This document shows positions 1 to 7,835 of a stretch of 64,000 nt of DNA, one piece after another. The notes beneath the pieces are model-generated. The model did no database searches and was not told the origin of the DNA. It saw only the letters and a program-made list of their open reading frames with translations. Both the position numbers and the translations under genes were made by a program. Origin of the DNA: Curtobacterium sp. MCPF17_052 (GTDB lineage: Bacteria > Actinomycetota > Actinomycetes > Actinomycetales > Microbacteriaceae); the NCBI RefSeq assembly GCF_003234085.1, contig NZ_QKSD01000001.1:124001-188000 (forward strand). The letters are read 5' to 3'. Position 1 is the stretch's first letter, and every line of letters begins with the position of its first letter.

Positions 1-1436
1 ATCGACATGTTCATCGGTCGGAGGTCGAAGAAGATCTCGAGCGGCGGGACCAGGAGCAGCAGTCCGGGCACGATGCCGGTCAGGTAGAAGCTCGCCGTCA
101 CGAAGTACTGCAGGCGCTGGTCCATCGTCAGCTTGCGCTTCGGGTTGAACGGGAAGTGCGTGAGCAGGATCTCGAATCCACCGGTCGCCCAGCGGAGCTG
201 CTGCTTGCTGTACGCCTCGATCGTCTCGGGGGCGTCACCGACCGCGAGGGTCATCGGGATGAAGACCGACTTCCAGCCGCGCTCGTGCAGGTGCAGGCTC
301 GTCCAGACGTCCTCGGACTTCGAGTCGGTGTGGATGCCACCGACGTCGTCGATCGCGGCGCGACGGAAGATGACGTTCGTACCGACGCAGAACGCCGCGT
401 TGAAGCGGTTCCGGCCGGGCTGGATGAAGCGGTAGAACACCGTCTGCATGTAGCCGGCACCGCGGGAGACGAGGTTGTGCAGGTTGCCGTAGGTCTGCGG
501 CGTCTGCACGAAGGCGATCGAACCGTCCGCGAAGAACGGCACGGTCTCGAACAGGAAGTCCTTGCCCGGCACGAAGTCGGCGTCGAAGACCGCGAAGTAG
601 TCGCCCTTCGCCAGGGTCAGGGCGTGGTTGATGTTGCCCGCCTTCGCGCCGTTCGAGGACAGGCGCCGGACGTACCGCGCGCCGAGGCGGTCCGCCAGGG
701 CCCGCACGTCGTCGCTCCGGCCGTCGTCGAGGATCCAGGTGCGGTGCTCGCCGCGCATCGCGACGGCGGCGGCGACGGTGGCCGCGATCTTCGTCAGCTC
801 CTCGCCGTAGACCGTGATGAACACGTCGACGACGACACGCTTGCCACGGACCCGCATCGGCCACAGGTGGCTGCGGTTCGTGAGCCCCTCGCGGTCGATC
901 TCGTCCAGGTCGAACATCGTGTCCTGGGTGTTGTGGAACGCGAAGTCGCGAGGGTCCGAGCCACCGGACAGGATCGTCCACATCGACAGCAGCGACTGCC
1001 CGACGAGGACGCTCTCCGCCACGATGACCAGGCCGTAGGGCAGGAAGTCGCCGCGGTTCGCGGGGTTGAGCAGGAACACCGCGTAGGTGACGACGCCGAG
1101 CGTCGCCAGCAGCACGATCAGCACCATCACGGGGCTGTGGGCCCGGGTGTCGGCGCGGGACCGACCGGTGGCGGCGGTGCCGGTCAGGCGCTGGAGCTGC
1201 TCGCGGTCGCGCTGGTCGCGCTCGTCACGGCCGCGCTGGTCACGGTCGCGCTGCTCGCCGACACGGCGGACGGAGCGGCGGGTGGCGGCACGGCCGCGGG
1301 GGTCGGACGCCGCTCCGGTGCCGGGTCGCTCGCCGCCCCGCTCGTTCGCGGGGACGTCGATCACGACCTGTTCGGCCGGGTCGTTCGGGGGTTCTGGGGT
1401 CGTCCGGGGTCGCCGGACGTCCGTGGGTGCGGACAT
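1..1436 (-). CDS. Cellulose-synthase-like family 2 glycosyltransferase (C-terminus cut by window edge)
   Basis: Membrane-bound processive GT2 enzyme that would move sugar from a nucleotide sugar to a growing polysaccharide; the product cannot be told from sequence. 478 codons are present. After about 100 Pro/Arg-rich cytosolic residues come two membrane segments (about 103-155), then the GT-A core: ILDDGRSDD, the DxD motif VFDADF, the acceptor-side motif SEDVWTSLHLHERG and QQLRW, the QxxRW signature of chain-building synthases. A further hydrophobic segment starts just before the edge. The ATG at 1436 is the first one and is followed directly by the Thr/Pro/Arg-rich leader. No PilZ domain is visible, but the C-terminus is missing. 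Confidence 0.9.
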   Translation of the reverse strand, partial: MSAPTDVRRPRTTPEPPNDPAEQVVIDVPANERGGERPGTGAASDPRGRAATRRSVRRVGEQRDRDQRGRDERDQRDREQLQRLTGTAATGRSRADTRAHSPVMVLIVLLATLGVVTYAVFLLNPANRGDFLPYGLVIVAESVLVGQSLLSMWTILSGGSDPRDFAFHNTQDTMFDLDEIDREGLTNRSHLWPMRVRGKRVVVDVFITVYGEELTKIAATVAAAVAMRGEHRTWILDDGRSDDVRALADRLGARYVRRLSSNGAKAGNINHALTLAKGDYFAVFDADFVPGKDFLFETVPFFADGSIAFVQTPQTYGNLHNLVSRGAGYMQTVFYRFIQPGRNRFNAAFCVGTNVIFRRAAIDDVGGIHTDSKSEDVWTSLHLHERGWKSVFIPMTLAVGDAPETIEAYSKQQLRWATGGFEILLTHFPFNPKRKLTMDQRLQYFVTASFYLTGIVPGLLLLVPPLEIFFDLRPMNMS

Positions 1437-1824
1437 GCGCGTTCTCCTGTCGGGTGTCGGAGATGTCGTCCGCCGGGCCCACGGGGGCATGACGGACGAC
1501 GGCGTCGGCGACGGTGGCGACAGGACCCGGACGCGGTGGTCCGGCGCGGACGGAGGCTAGGGTTCCTCGTCCGTGGCACGGTGCCCGCCGAGGGTGCGGC
1601 GCGCACCGGAGCGGTCCGCCCTCGGGAGACGGGACCGGTGTTCGGTGTGTGTTCGGATGTGTGCCGACGACCCGTGCCGTCGGTGGAGCGATCGTACGTC
1701 ACGGTCCGCGCTCCCCATGTGACGATCGCGTGAACATGCCCCCTGAGCAGGGGGCACGGGCCTGTCGCCCGGCGGGTCGTGCGTTCTGGGGACAGTCACA
1801 GGCGGGCGGCGCGCCCACGCCCGG
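1437..1824. other. Intergenic region with a hairpin at 1737-1756
   Basis: I see no credible gene in these 388 bases; open frames are Arg/Pro-rich shadows. The perfect inverted repeat at 1737-1756 (TGCCCCCT, loop GAGC, AGGGGGCA) lies 68 bases past the stop of lysG and is a likely factor-independent terminator for it. The glycosyltransferase promoter should also be in here, but I could not place it. Confidence 0.6.
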
Positions 1825-2745
1825 TCACCCCGGCTGGTGCAGCCGTTCCGCAGCGACCGTGCGCACGGCATCGGTCACACGTTCGAGCAGCGGCGACGCC
1901 AGGTTCCACCGCTGCCACCAGAGCGCCACGTCCGCCCGGCGCCCGGGCGTGAGCTCGACCAAGTCGCCCCGCTCGAGTGCCTCGAGACACTGCGCTTCGG
2001 GCAACAACCCCCACCCGAAGCCGAGCTGTACCGCCCGGGCGAAGTCCGCCGAGTTCGGGACGAAGTGCCGCGGACCGCGGGGAGCGTGCCCGAGCACCCG
2101 CCGGAGGAACCCCTGCTGCAGGTCGTCGTCACGGTCGTAGTCCACGAGTGGCACGCGGTCGAGACGGGTCGTCATCCGCCGCTCGGTGTCCGCACCGTCG
2201 AGGTACCGCCGGACGAACGACGGCGCGGCGACGGCCCGGTACCGGTCCACCCCGAGCGGGACGGACGAGCAGCCCTGCACCGGTTCCGCCTCGGCGGTGA
2301 CCGCCGCCATCACCGTGCCGGCACGGAGGAGCTCGGCGGTGCGGTCCTGGTCCTCGCGGTGCAGGTCGAAGACCACCTCGGTGTCGTCCCGGACGATCGC
2401 GAGGGCGTCGAGGAACCACGTCGCGAGCGAGTCCGCGTTCACCGCCAGCGGGATCGACGGTGTCCGACCGGGGACGTCGGAGTCTGGGACGTCGAGGGCA
2501 CGCGACGTCTCCTCGTCGAGCAGCCGCACCTGTCGCGCGTGCCGGAGGACGACCTCGCCGTCCGGGGTCGGCATTATCGGCGTGGTCCGCTGCAGCAGCA
2601 CCCGGCCGACGAGCTGCTCCATCGCCTTCACCCGCTGCGACACCGCCGACGGGGTGATCGACAGCTCGCGGGCGGCGGCGTCGAACGTCCCCGCGTCGAC
2701 GGCGGCCAGGAGGGTCTCGAGGTGGTCACGCTGGAACTGCACCAT
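1825..2745 (-). CDS. lysG: LysR-family regulator of the LysG/ArgP type
   Basis: DNA-binding activator of 306 aa with an N-terminal winged helix-turn-helix (about residues 5-62, including AARELSITPSAVSQRVKAME) followed by the LysR effector-binding domain. LysG proteins sense lysine or arginine and switch on the exporter LysE. The divergent lysE gene 68 bp away makes this assignment firm. The start ATG has TAAGCT six bases upstream and no Shine-Dalgarno sequence, so the mRNA is probably leaderless. Its back-to-back promoter with lysE leaves room for one shared operator. Confidence 0.92.
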   Translation of the reverse strand: MVQFQRDHLETLLAAVDAGTFDAAARELSITPSAVSQRVKAMEQLVGRVLLQRTTPIMPTPDGEVVLRHARQVRLLDEETSRALDVPDSDVPGRTPSIPLAVNADSLATWFLDALAIVRDDTEVVFDLHREDQDRTAELLRAGTVMAAVTAEAEPVQGCSSVPLGVDRYRAVAAPSFVRRYLDGADTERRMTTRLDRVPLVDYDRDDDLQQGFLRRVLGHAPRGPRHFVPNSADFARAVQLGFGWGLLPEAQCLEALERGDLVELTPGRRADVALWWQRWNLASPLLERVTDAVRTVAAERLHQPG

Positions 2746-2751
2746 CAGCGC

Positions 2752-2757
2752 AGCTTA
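2752..2757 (-). promoter_or_regulatory. -10 hexamer of lysG (leaderless)
   Basis: TAAGCT on the minus strand ends six bases before the lysG ATG, so transcription should begin at or next to the start codon. Confidence 0.6.
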
Positions 2758-2801
2758 CGGCGCACCAGGAACCTGAGCTGGCCTGCAGCTCGAGCACGGC
2801 C

Positions 2802-2807
2802 TACGGT
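2802..2807 (+). promoter_or_regulatory. -10 hexamer of lysE (leaderless)
   Basis: TACGGT ends six bases before the lysE GTG. There is no ribosome binding site in the gap, which supports both the GTG start and a leaderless transcript. Confidence 0.6.
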
Positions 2808-2813
2808 TCCCCT

Positions 2814-3602
2814 GTGACCACGCCGCTCGACGCCCTGCTCCCCGCCCTCTCCGGCCTGGGCACCGGGCTGGCCCTCATCGTCGCGATCGGCGTCCAGAAC
2901 ACCTACCTGCTCCGGCTCGCGGTGAGCGCACGACTGGCGGTGGTCGCCGTCGCCGTCGCGGTGTGTGCGCTGTCGGACGCGGCGCTCATCACCGCCGGCG
3001 TGCTCGGCGTCGGGGCCGTCGTCGAGCGGGTGCCGGCAGCACTGCTGGTCATCCGCTTCGTCGGGGCGGCGTTCCTGCTGACGTACGGGGTGCTCGCGGC
3101 CCGGCGGGCGCTGCGGCCCTCGGGCGAGGCCATCCGTCTCGACGAGCGGGCCGCCGAGGACGGGGTGCCCGTCGTGGCGGGTGCGGGCCCTGGGACCGAT
3201 GGCCTGGAGGCTGCACCGACGTCGCGGGGTGCGGGCGAGCCTCCCGGCCGGGCCGGCCTGGGCGACCGGCGTCCGGGCGAGTGGCGTCCGGGCGGCGACC
3301 ACGGTGGACCGACGATGCGTGCCGCGGTCCTGACCATGCTCGTCTTCACATGGGCGAACCCGCACGTGTACCTGGACACCCTGGTGTTCCTCGGGTCGGT
3401 CGCGAACCAGCAGGGTGTCGACGACCGCTGGTGGTGGACCGTGGGAGCCGTCGCGGCGAGCTGCCTGTGGTTCGGTGCGCTCGGTTTCGGCGGCCGACTG
3501 CTGCGGCCGCTGTTCGCGCGACCGATGACGTGGCGGGTCTTCGACGCCCTGGTCGCCGTCGTGATGCTGGCCTTCGGCTCGGCGCTGCTCCTCGGCGCCT
3601 GA
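2814..3602 (+). CDS. lysE: LysE-family basic amino-acid exporter
   Basis: Inner-membrane exporter of L-lysine/L-arginine, 262 aa, five or six membrane segments. The N-terminal half has the family block GLALIVAIGVQNTYLLR and the C-terminal half has FTWANPHVYLDTLVFLG; together these are diagnostic of LysE. The usual length is about 200-235 aa. The excess is a Gly/Pro/Arg-rich loop of roughly 60 residues between segments 3 and 4 (about residues 100-165), encoded by partly repetitive DNA. GTG start, divergent from lysG, downstream hairpin at 3681-3738. Confidence 0.93.
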   Translation: MTTPLDALLPALSGLGTGLALIVAIGVQNTYLLRLAVSARLAVVAVAVAVCALSDAALITAGVLGVGAVVERVPAALLVIRFVGAAFLLTYGVLAARRALRPSGEAIRLDERAAEDGVPVVAGAGPGTDGLEAAPTSRGAGEPPGRAGLGDRRPGEWRPGGDHGGPTMRAAVLTMLVFTWANPHVYLDTLVFLGSVANQQGVDDRWWWTVGAVAASCLWFGALGFGGRLLRPLFARPMTWRVFDALVAVVMLAFGSALLLGA

Positions 3603-3620
3603 GGGCTGGCCCGCCCCGGC

Positions 3621-3676
3621 GTCGCCCGGCCTGCCGGCGTCGTCCGACGTCGCCCGGCCTGCCGGCGTCGTCTGGC
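3621..3676. repeat. Two tandem copies of a 28-bp unit
   Basis: Units 3621-3648 and 3649-3676 begin GTCGCCCGGCCTGCCGGCGT and differ only in the last few bases. They lie between the lysE stop and the palindrome. No function evident. Confidence 0.8.
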
Positions 3677-3680
3677 GTCG

Positions 3681-3738
3681 CACAACAGAAGACGGCTCGC
3701 GCCACTGGATCCGGTGGCGCGAGCCGTCTTCTGTTGTG
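3681..3738. terminator. Perfect 25-bp inverted repeat, bidirectional terminator
   Basis: Arms 3681-3705 and 3714-3738 are perfectly complementary, with an 8-base loop TGGATCCG. The outer part is A/T-richer (CACAACAGAAGA), so either transcript ends its stem in a U-rich run. It sits between the convergent genes lysE and the amino-acid permease and should terminate both. Confidence 0.85.
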
Positions 3739-3792
3739 CTGATCCGAACGGTACCGCGGGGCGCGGGGCGTACCGCGCGGCGGCGACGGTGG

Positions 3793-5280
3793 TTACTCGC
3801 GCATGGCCTTGCCGACGCGGCTGTTGCGGCGGCTGTAGCCGAAGTAGATCGCGAAGCCGATGACCAGCCAGATGACGAACCGGATCCAGGTCTCGACCTC
3901 GAGGTTGAGCATCAGCCAGAAGCAGAGCACCGCGGACAGGATCGGGATCACGGGCGACCACGGCACCCGGAAGGCGCGAGGTGCGTCGGGGCGGGACTTC
4001 CGGAGCACGATGATGCCGATCGACACGAGCACGAAGGCGGACAGCGTGCCGATGTTGATCAGGCCCTCGAGCTTCTCGACCGGCGTGAACCCGGCGAGCA
4101 CCGCCACCACGATCCCGGCGATGAGCTGCACCCGGACGGGTGTCTGCGTCTTCGGGTTCGTGACCGAGAACCAGCGGGGCAGGAGTCCGTCGCGGCTCAT
4201 CGAGAAGACGATGCGGGACAGGCCGAGGAGCAGCACCATGACGACGGTCGTCAGGCCGATGAGCGACCCGATGGCGATGATGCCGGCGGCCCACGGTAGT
4301 CCGACGATGTCGAAGGCCGAGGCCAGGGACGGAGCGTCCTCCTGCGCGAGCTGCTTGTACGACACCATGCCCGTGATGACGATGCTCACGCCGACGTAGA
4401 GCAGCGTCACGATGCCGAGCCCGATGAAGATGCCGCGGGGCAGGGTCTTCTGGGGGTTCTCGGTCTCCTCCGCACTCGTGGCGACGACGTCGAAGCCGAT
4501 GAAGGCGAAGAAGACCAGCGACGCCGCGGCGAGCAGTCCGAAGACGCCGTACTGTGCCGGCGCCGCTCCGGTGACGAACGAGACGAGCGACTGTGTGAGG
4601 ACGCTGCCCTCGGCACCCTTCGTCGGCTCGGCAGCGGGGATGAACGGCGTGAAGTTCGCGGCCTTGACGAAGAAGGCACCGACCACGATGACGAACAGGA
4701 CGATCGCGACCTTGATGACCGTGATGACGGCCGACACCCGGCTGGACAGTCGGGTGCCGAACGCCAGCAACGCGGTGAACACACCGACGATGAGGACCGG
4801 GCCCCAAGTGAAGCCGATCGGGCCGATCGCGATGGTGCTCGGCAGCGTGATGCCGAACACGTCGAACGCGGTGCTGAGGTAGATGCCCCAGTACTTCGCG
4901 ATCACGGCGCTGGCCGTCAGGGTCTCGAGGATGAGGTCCCAGCCGACGATCCACGCGAGCAGCTCACCCATCGTGGCGTAGGTGAACGTGTACGCCGACC
5001 CGGCGACGGGGATGGTCGAGGCGAACTCGGCGTAGCACATGATCGCCAGGCCGCACGTGACGGCGGCGAGCAGGAACGACACGATGACGCCCGGGCCGGC
5101 GAAGTTCGCGGCGGCGTTCGCGCCGACCGAGAAGATGCCGGCACCGACCGCGACGGCGATGCCCATCGCGGCGATGTCGAACGTCCCCAGGGAGCGCTTG
5201 AGCGAGCGCCCCTTCTCGTCGGCGTCGGCGAGCGACGCCTCGATGGACTTGGTGCGGAGGGCCATGGTCGTTCCCGTCAT
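3793..5280 (-). CDS. APC-superfamily amino-acid permease, cationic amino-acid transporter type
   Basis: Twelve-segment inner-membrane permease of 495 aa. The first segment carries the APC substrate-binding block AVGAGIFSVG, and the middle has the CAT-like loop FDVVATSAEETENPQKTLPRGI, typical of cationic amino-acid carriers. It faces lysE/lysG across a shared terminator, so a lysine/arginine uptake role is plausible but inferred. The track allows a start at ATG 5280 (MTGTTMALRTKS) or at the internal ATG five codons on. A TATACC/TACCCT-rich stretch about 25-40 bases upstream is a likely promoter. Confidence 0.88.
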   Translation of the reverse strand: MTGTTMALRTKSIEASLADADEKGRSLKRSLGTFDIAAMGIAVAVGAGIFSVGANAAANFAGPGVIVSFLLAAVTCGLAIMCYAEFASTIPVAGSAYTFTYATMGELLAWIVGWDLILETLTASAVIAKYWGIYLSTAFDVFGITLPSTIAIGPIGFTWGPVLIVGVFTALLAFGTRLSSRVSAVITVIKVAIVLFVIVVGAFFVKAANFTPFIPAAEPTKGAEGSVLTQSLVSFVTGAAPAQYGVFGLLAAASLVFFAFIGFDVVATSAEETENPQKTLPRGIFIGLGIVTLLYVGVSIVITGMVSYKQLAQEDAPSLASAFDIVGLPWAAGIIAIGSLIGLTTVVMVLLLGLSRIVFSMSRDGLLPRWFSVTNPKTQTPVRVQLIAGIVVAVLAGFTPVEKLEGLINIGTLSAFVLVSIGIIVLRKSRPDAPRAFRVPWSPVIPILSAVLCFWLMLNLEVETWIRFVIWLVIGFAIYFGYSRRNSRVGKAMRE

Positions 5281-5341
5281 CGGAGCAGGCGGACCCCGGA
5301 AGGGTAGTGGTATACCGCACGATGGTGCAACCGCAGGTCCT

Positions 5342-5363
5342 GCGACCGGTCAGGGCCGGTCGC
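5342..5363 (-). terminator. Hairpin terminator after the HAD gene
   Basis: GCGACCGG, loop TCAGGG, CCGGTCGC: a perfect 8-bp stem starting 9 bases past the stop of the HAD phosphatase. Confidence 0.6.
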
Positions 5364-5371
5364 GGGTCCGG

Positions 5372-6259
5372 TCAGACCGCCGAGTCGGAACGTCCCTCGC
5401 GCCAGGCCCGGAGGAACCGGGCGCCGGCCTCGTCGTGGATGACCCCCTCCGGCGCGGTGAGCACCGGGTACGGCGTCTCGGGCACCCCGTCAGCCGGTCG
5501 GACGTCCACGTGCGCGACCCGGTGTCCGTTCGCGTGCAGCCAGTCGGCCATCGCGTAGTCGCTCCGGGAGTCGCCCACCGTGCGCCACTCCAGCGGCAGG
5601 GCACCGTCCTCGGCCAGGAGCTCCAGCGCACGCTCGGCCCCGAGGTCCTTGCCGCTGCGGTCGGACTCGATGTCGGTCGAGATGATGGTCGGGTCGACGC
5701 GCCAGTCCACGGCTCCCCGATCATCCGGCCGGACGTCGTCCAGGCGACGGACGCCGAGCCCGCGACGCTCGAGCGCGGACATCGCCCGGGCGTCGAAGTC
5801 CGGCTGCCGGGCCAGGTACGCCGCGTTGTCGACGTCCACCAGCTGCTCGATCGACACCATCGCGTGCTTCGTCTCGTCGAAGAACACCAGGTCGGCGTAC
5901 TCGTCGTGGACGAGCCCACGCATCTCGTCGGCGAAGTCCTCCGGCAGCGCCAGGTCCTCGGCGACGGTCAGGTCACCCATGCCGTCCGGGAACTGCGGGC
6001 CGATCGAGCACCAGACGGCACCCTTCTCGCACACCGCGTGCACCCGGCCGCCGGCCGCGAGACCGCCGGCGAGGAGCGGGCCGACGACCTGCTCTCGGAT
6101 GAAGGCGTCGCTGCGGCCGGTGTTGAACACCACGGGGATGCCCTCGGCCGCCAGGGCGACGAGGTCCTCGACGATGCTCGGGATCGCGATGGTCCGCGAG
6201 AGCGGACTGGCGATCGGGCCGTCGACGTCGAGCAGGAGTCCGAGGCGGGGTGCGTTCAC
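5372..6259 (-). CDS. HAD-superfamily phosphatase (type II cap)
   Basis: Predicted sugar-phosphate phosphatase of 295 aa. Motif I is DVDGP (Asp11, Asp13), motif II is VFNTGRSD, a Lys is in SGKDLG, and motif IV is GDSRSDYAMAD. The central cap between motifs II and III fits the Cof/sucrose-phosphatase-like branch. Motif I has Pro where Thr is usual. The GTG at 6259 was chosen because CAGGAT ends six bases upstream; a longer upstream frame is an Arg/Pro-rich shadow. Substrate unknown. Confidence 0.82.
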   Translation of the reverse strand: MNAPRLGLLLDVDGPIASPLSRTIAIPSIVEDLVALAAEGIPVVFNTGRSDAFIREQVVGPLLAGGLAAGGRVHAVCEKGAVWCSIGPQFPDGMGDLTVAEDLALPEDFADEMRGLVHDEYADLVFFDETKHAMVSIEQLVDVDNAAYLARQPDFDARAMSALERRGLGVRRLDDVRPDDRGAVDWRVDPTIISTDIESDRSGKDLGAERALELLAEDGALPLEWRTVGDSRSDYAMADWLHANGHRVAHVDVRPADGVPETPYPVLTAPEGVIHDEAGARFLRAWREGRSDSAV

Positions 6260-6265
6260 CCGTCC

Positions 6266-6271
6266 ATCCTG
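6266..6271 (-). promoter_or_regulatory. -10-like hexamer CAGGAT before the HAD gene
   Basis: CAGGAT on the minus strand, six bases from the GTG start; a one-base variant of the TANNNT pattern that recurs in this window. Confidence 0.45.
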
Positions 6272-6278
6272 GCCCAGG

Positions 6279-7103
6279 TCAGTGCGGGTCGGGACTGGGC
6301 TGGGCCTGGAGGAAGCCGTCGACCGTGCTCCGCAGGACCGCGGGGTCCGGCACGTGCCCCTGTCCCTCGAGCACCACGGACGTGGAACCCGGCACGGTCT
6401 CGACCACGGCGCGGGCGGCCGCCCGGGTCCAGGTCGGGCCGCTGGTACCCGCGGCGACGAGCACCGGGATGCCCACGGCGGCGAGCGCCCGCTCCGGCAC
6501 CACGAGCCCGCTGAGCACGCGGACGTCGCGGCCGAGGACACCGGCGTCAGCGAGCAGCGCCTTCCACAGCTTCGGCTTGAGGGGCACGGCGGAGACCTGG
6601 AGCATCGGGACGCCGAGCACCCGGGTGAGGTAGGCACGGACCGCGGCGGCTCGACGTCCGCCGGCGATCATCTCGTCGAGGCGGTCGGCGAACAGGACGT
6701 CGTCGGCGTGCGCGTCGACACTCGCGCGGTACGGCGGTTCGTAGAGGACGGCCCGGCCGACCGGGACCCCGGTGGCGACGGCGTGCAGCACGACGGCGGC
6801 ACCGACGCAGATGCCGAGCAGGTCGACGGGGGCGCCGACGTCGGCGACCACGGCGGCCAGGTCCTCAATCTCCCGCGTGACGGACCACGGCCGGGTGTCG
6901 CCGCTCTCCCCGCGTCCGCGCCGGTCGTAGGTGACGACCCGGTAGCGGTCGGAGAACGCGGCGACCACTCCGTCCACGAACGGTGTGCCCCGGTGATCGA
7001 AGGCCCCGCCCACGACCACGAGCGCGGGCCCGTCGCCGCTCGACGAGACCGCGATCCGCGTGCCGTCCGCAGACAGCACCGATCGGTCGGCGGTGGTCGT
7101 CAT
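6279..7103 (-). CDS. Alpha/beta hydrolase with Cys at the nucleophile elbow
   Basis: Cytosolic hydrolase-fold protein of 274 aa. Visible parts are the oxyanion region VVVGGAFDHRG, the strand-4 loop TYDRRGRGESGD, the nucleophile elbow LLGICVGAA and the C-terminal His in EGQGHV. The elbow reads G-I-C-V-G, so Cys99 (codon TGC) replaces the usual Ser, as in dienelactone hydrolases. The usual catalytic Asp after strand 6 (GDxD) is replaced by AAGTSGPTW. ATG 7103 is chosen because the fold starts there; the 53 codons upstream in frame have no family character. Confidence 0.85.
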   Translation of the reverse strand: MTTTADRSVLSADGTRIAVSSSGDGPALVVVGGAFDHRGTPFVDGVVAAFSDRYRVVTYDRRGRGESGDTRPWSVTREIEDLAAVVADVGAPVDLLGICVGAAVVLHAVATGVPVGRAVLYEPPYRASVDAHADDVLFADRLDEMIAGGRRAAAVRAYLTRVLGVPMLQVSAVPLKPKLWKALLADAGVLGRDVRVLSGLVVPERALAAVGIPVLVAAGTSGPTWTRAAARAVVETVPGSTSVVLEGQGHVPDPAVLRSTVDGFLQAQPSPDPH

Positions 7104-7322
7104 GGGCGTCCTCGTTCGGTCTCGACGGCGGGTGGCGCGTCCCCGGTCGTGCCGCACCTCGAGGTGCCACACGCATCGCGCTCGACGCTGCTCTCGGTCC
7201 ACGGTGTTCGTGGGCCACGCCGTCGTCGCGAGTCTGACAGGCCCGGGGCTCCGCGTCACCACCCACGTCCTGGGGGAGCGCTTGGTGCTCGCTGTGAACG
7301 CGTCACCTGTCCGAGGGGCCGC

Positions 7323-7835
7323 TCAGACGAGGGCGTCGGCGGCCACGGATTCGCGTTCGAGCAGCGCCCGTTTGACGTCGAGTCCCCACGCGAACCCGCC
7401 GAGGGACCCGTCCGAACGGAGCACCCGGTGGCAGGGGACGAACAGTGCGGGTGCGTTCCGGGCGCAGACACTGGCGGCAGCACGGACCGCGTCCGGCCGG
7501 CCCATCGCACTGGCGAAGGCCGTGTACGTCAGGGTCGACCCGGCGGGGATGTCCCGCAGACGCCGCCAGCCCTCGGCGAAGAGCTCGGTGCCGACCTGGT
7601 GGACGGGGACCTGCATGGCGTGCTCGGGTTCCCCCGCGTAGTAGGCGTCCACGGCGTCGGCAGCGCGGACCTGCCCGTCGAGGACCCGCGTCGGCCGGTG
7701 CCGTTCGGCCAGGCGCGCGAGGATCCGGTCGGGATCGGCGGTCCACCCCGAGGAGAGGACCCGCCCGCGGTCGTCCTCGAGCACGGTGAAGGGCCCGTCG
7801 GGGGTGGAGAGGGTGGTGAGGACGGCGTCGTTCAT
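7323..7835 (-). CDS. ogt: Methylated-DNA--protein-cysteine methyltransferase
   Basis: Suicide DNA-repair protein of 170 aa that takes the methyl group from O6-methylguanine onto Cys135 of the motif PCHRV. The preceding helix-turn-helix region (DIPAGSTLTYTAFASAMGRPDAVRAA) and the Asn of CARNAP are conserved. It overlaps the stop of the upstream ada-alkA gene by four bases (ATGA), so the two are translationally coupled. Together they cover O6-alkylguanine and N-alkylpurine damage. Confidence 0.95.
   Translation of the reverse strand: MNDAVLTTLSTPDGPFTVLEDDRGRVLSSGWTADPDRILARLAERHRPTRVLDGQVRAADAVDAYYAGEPEHAMQVPVHQVGTELFAEGWRRLRDIPAGSTLTYTAFASAMGRPDAVRAAASVCARNAPALFVPCHRVLRSDGSLGGFAWGLDVKRALLERESVAADALV

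Noticed and set aside
156-1733. Long plus-strand open frame (525 codons) over the glycosyltransferase
   Set aside because: Its product is Arg/Val/Asp-rich with no domains, the typical antisense shadow of a high-G+C gene; the opposite strand has a clear GT2 enzyme.
7154-7167. GCACCTCGAGGTGC palindrome upstream of the alpha/beta hydrolase
   Set aside because: A perfect 14-bp palindrome, but 50 bp from any start with no promoter around it; such short G+C-rich palindromes are expected by chance.
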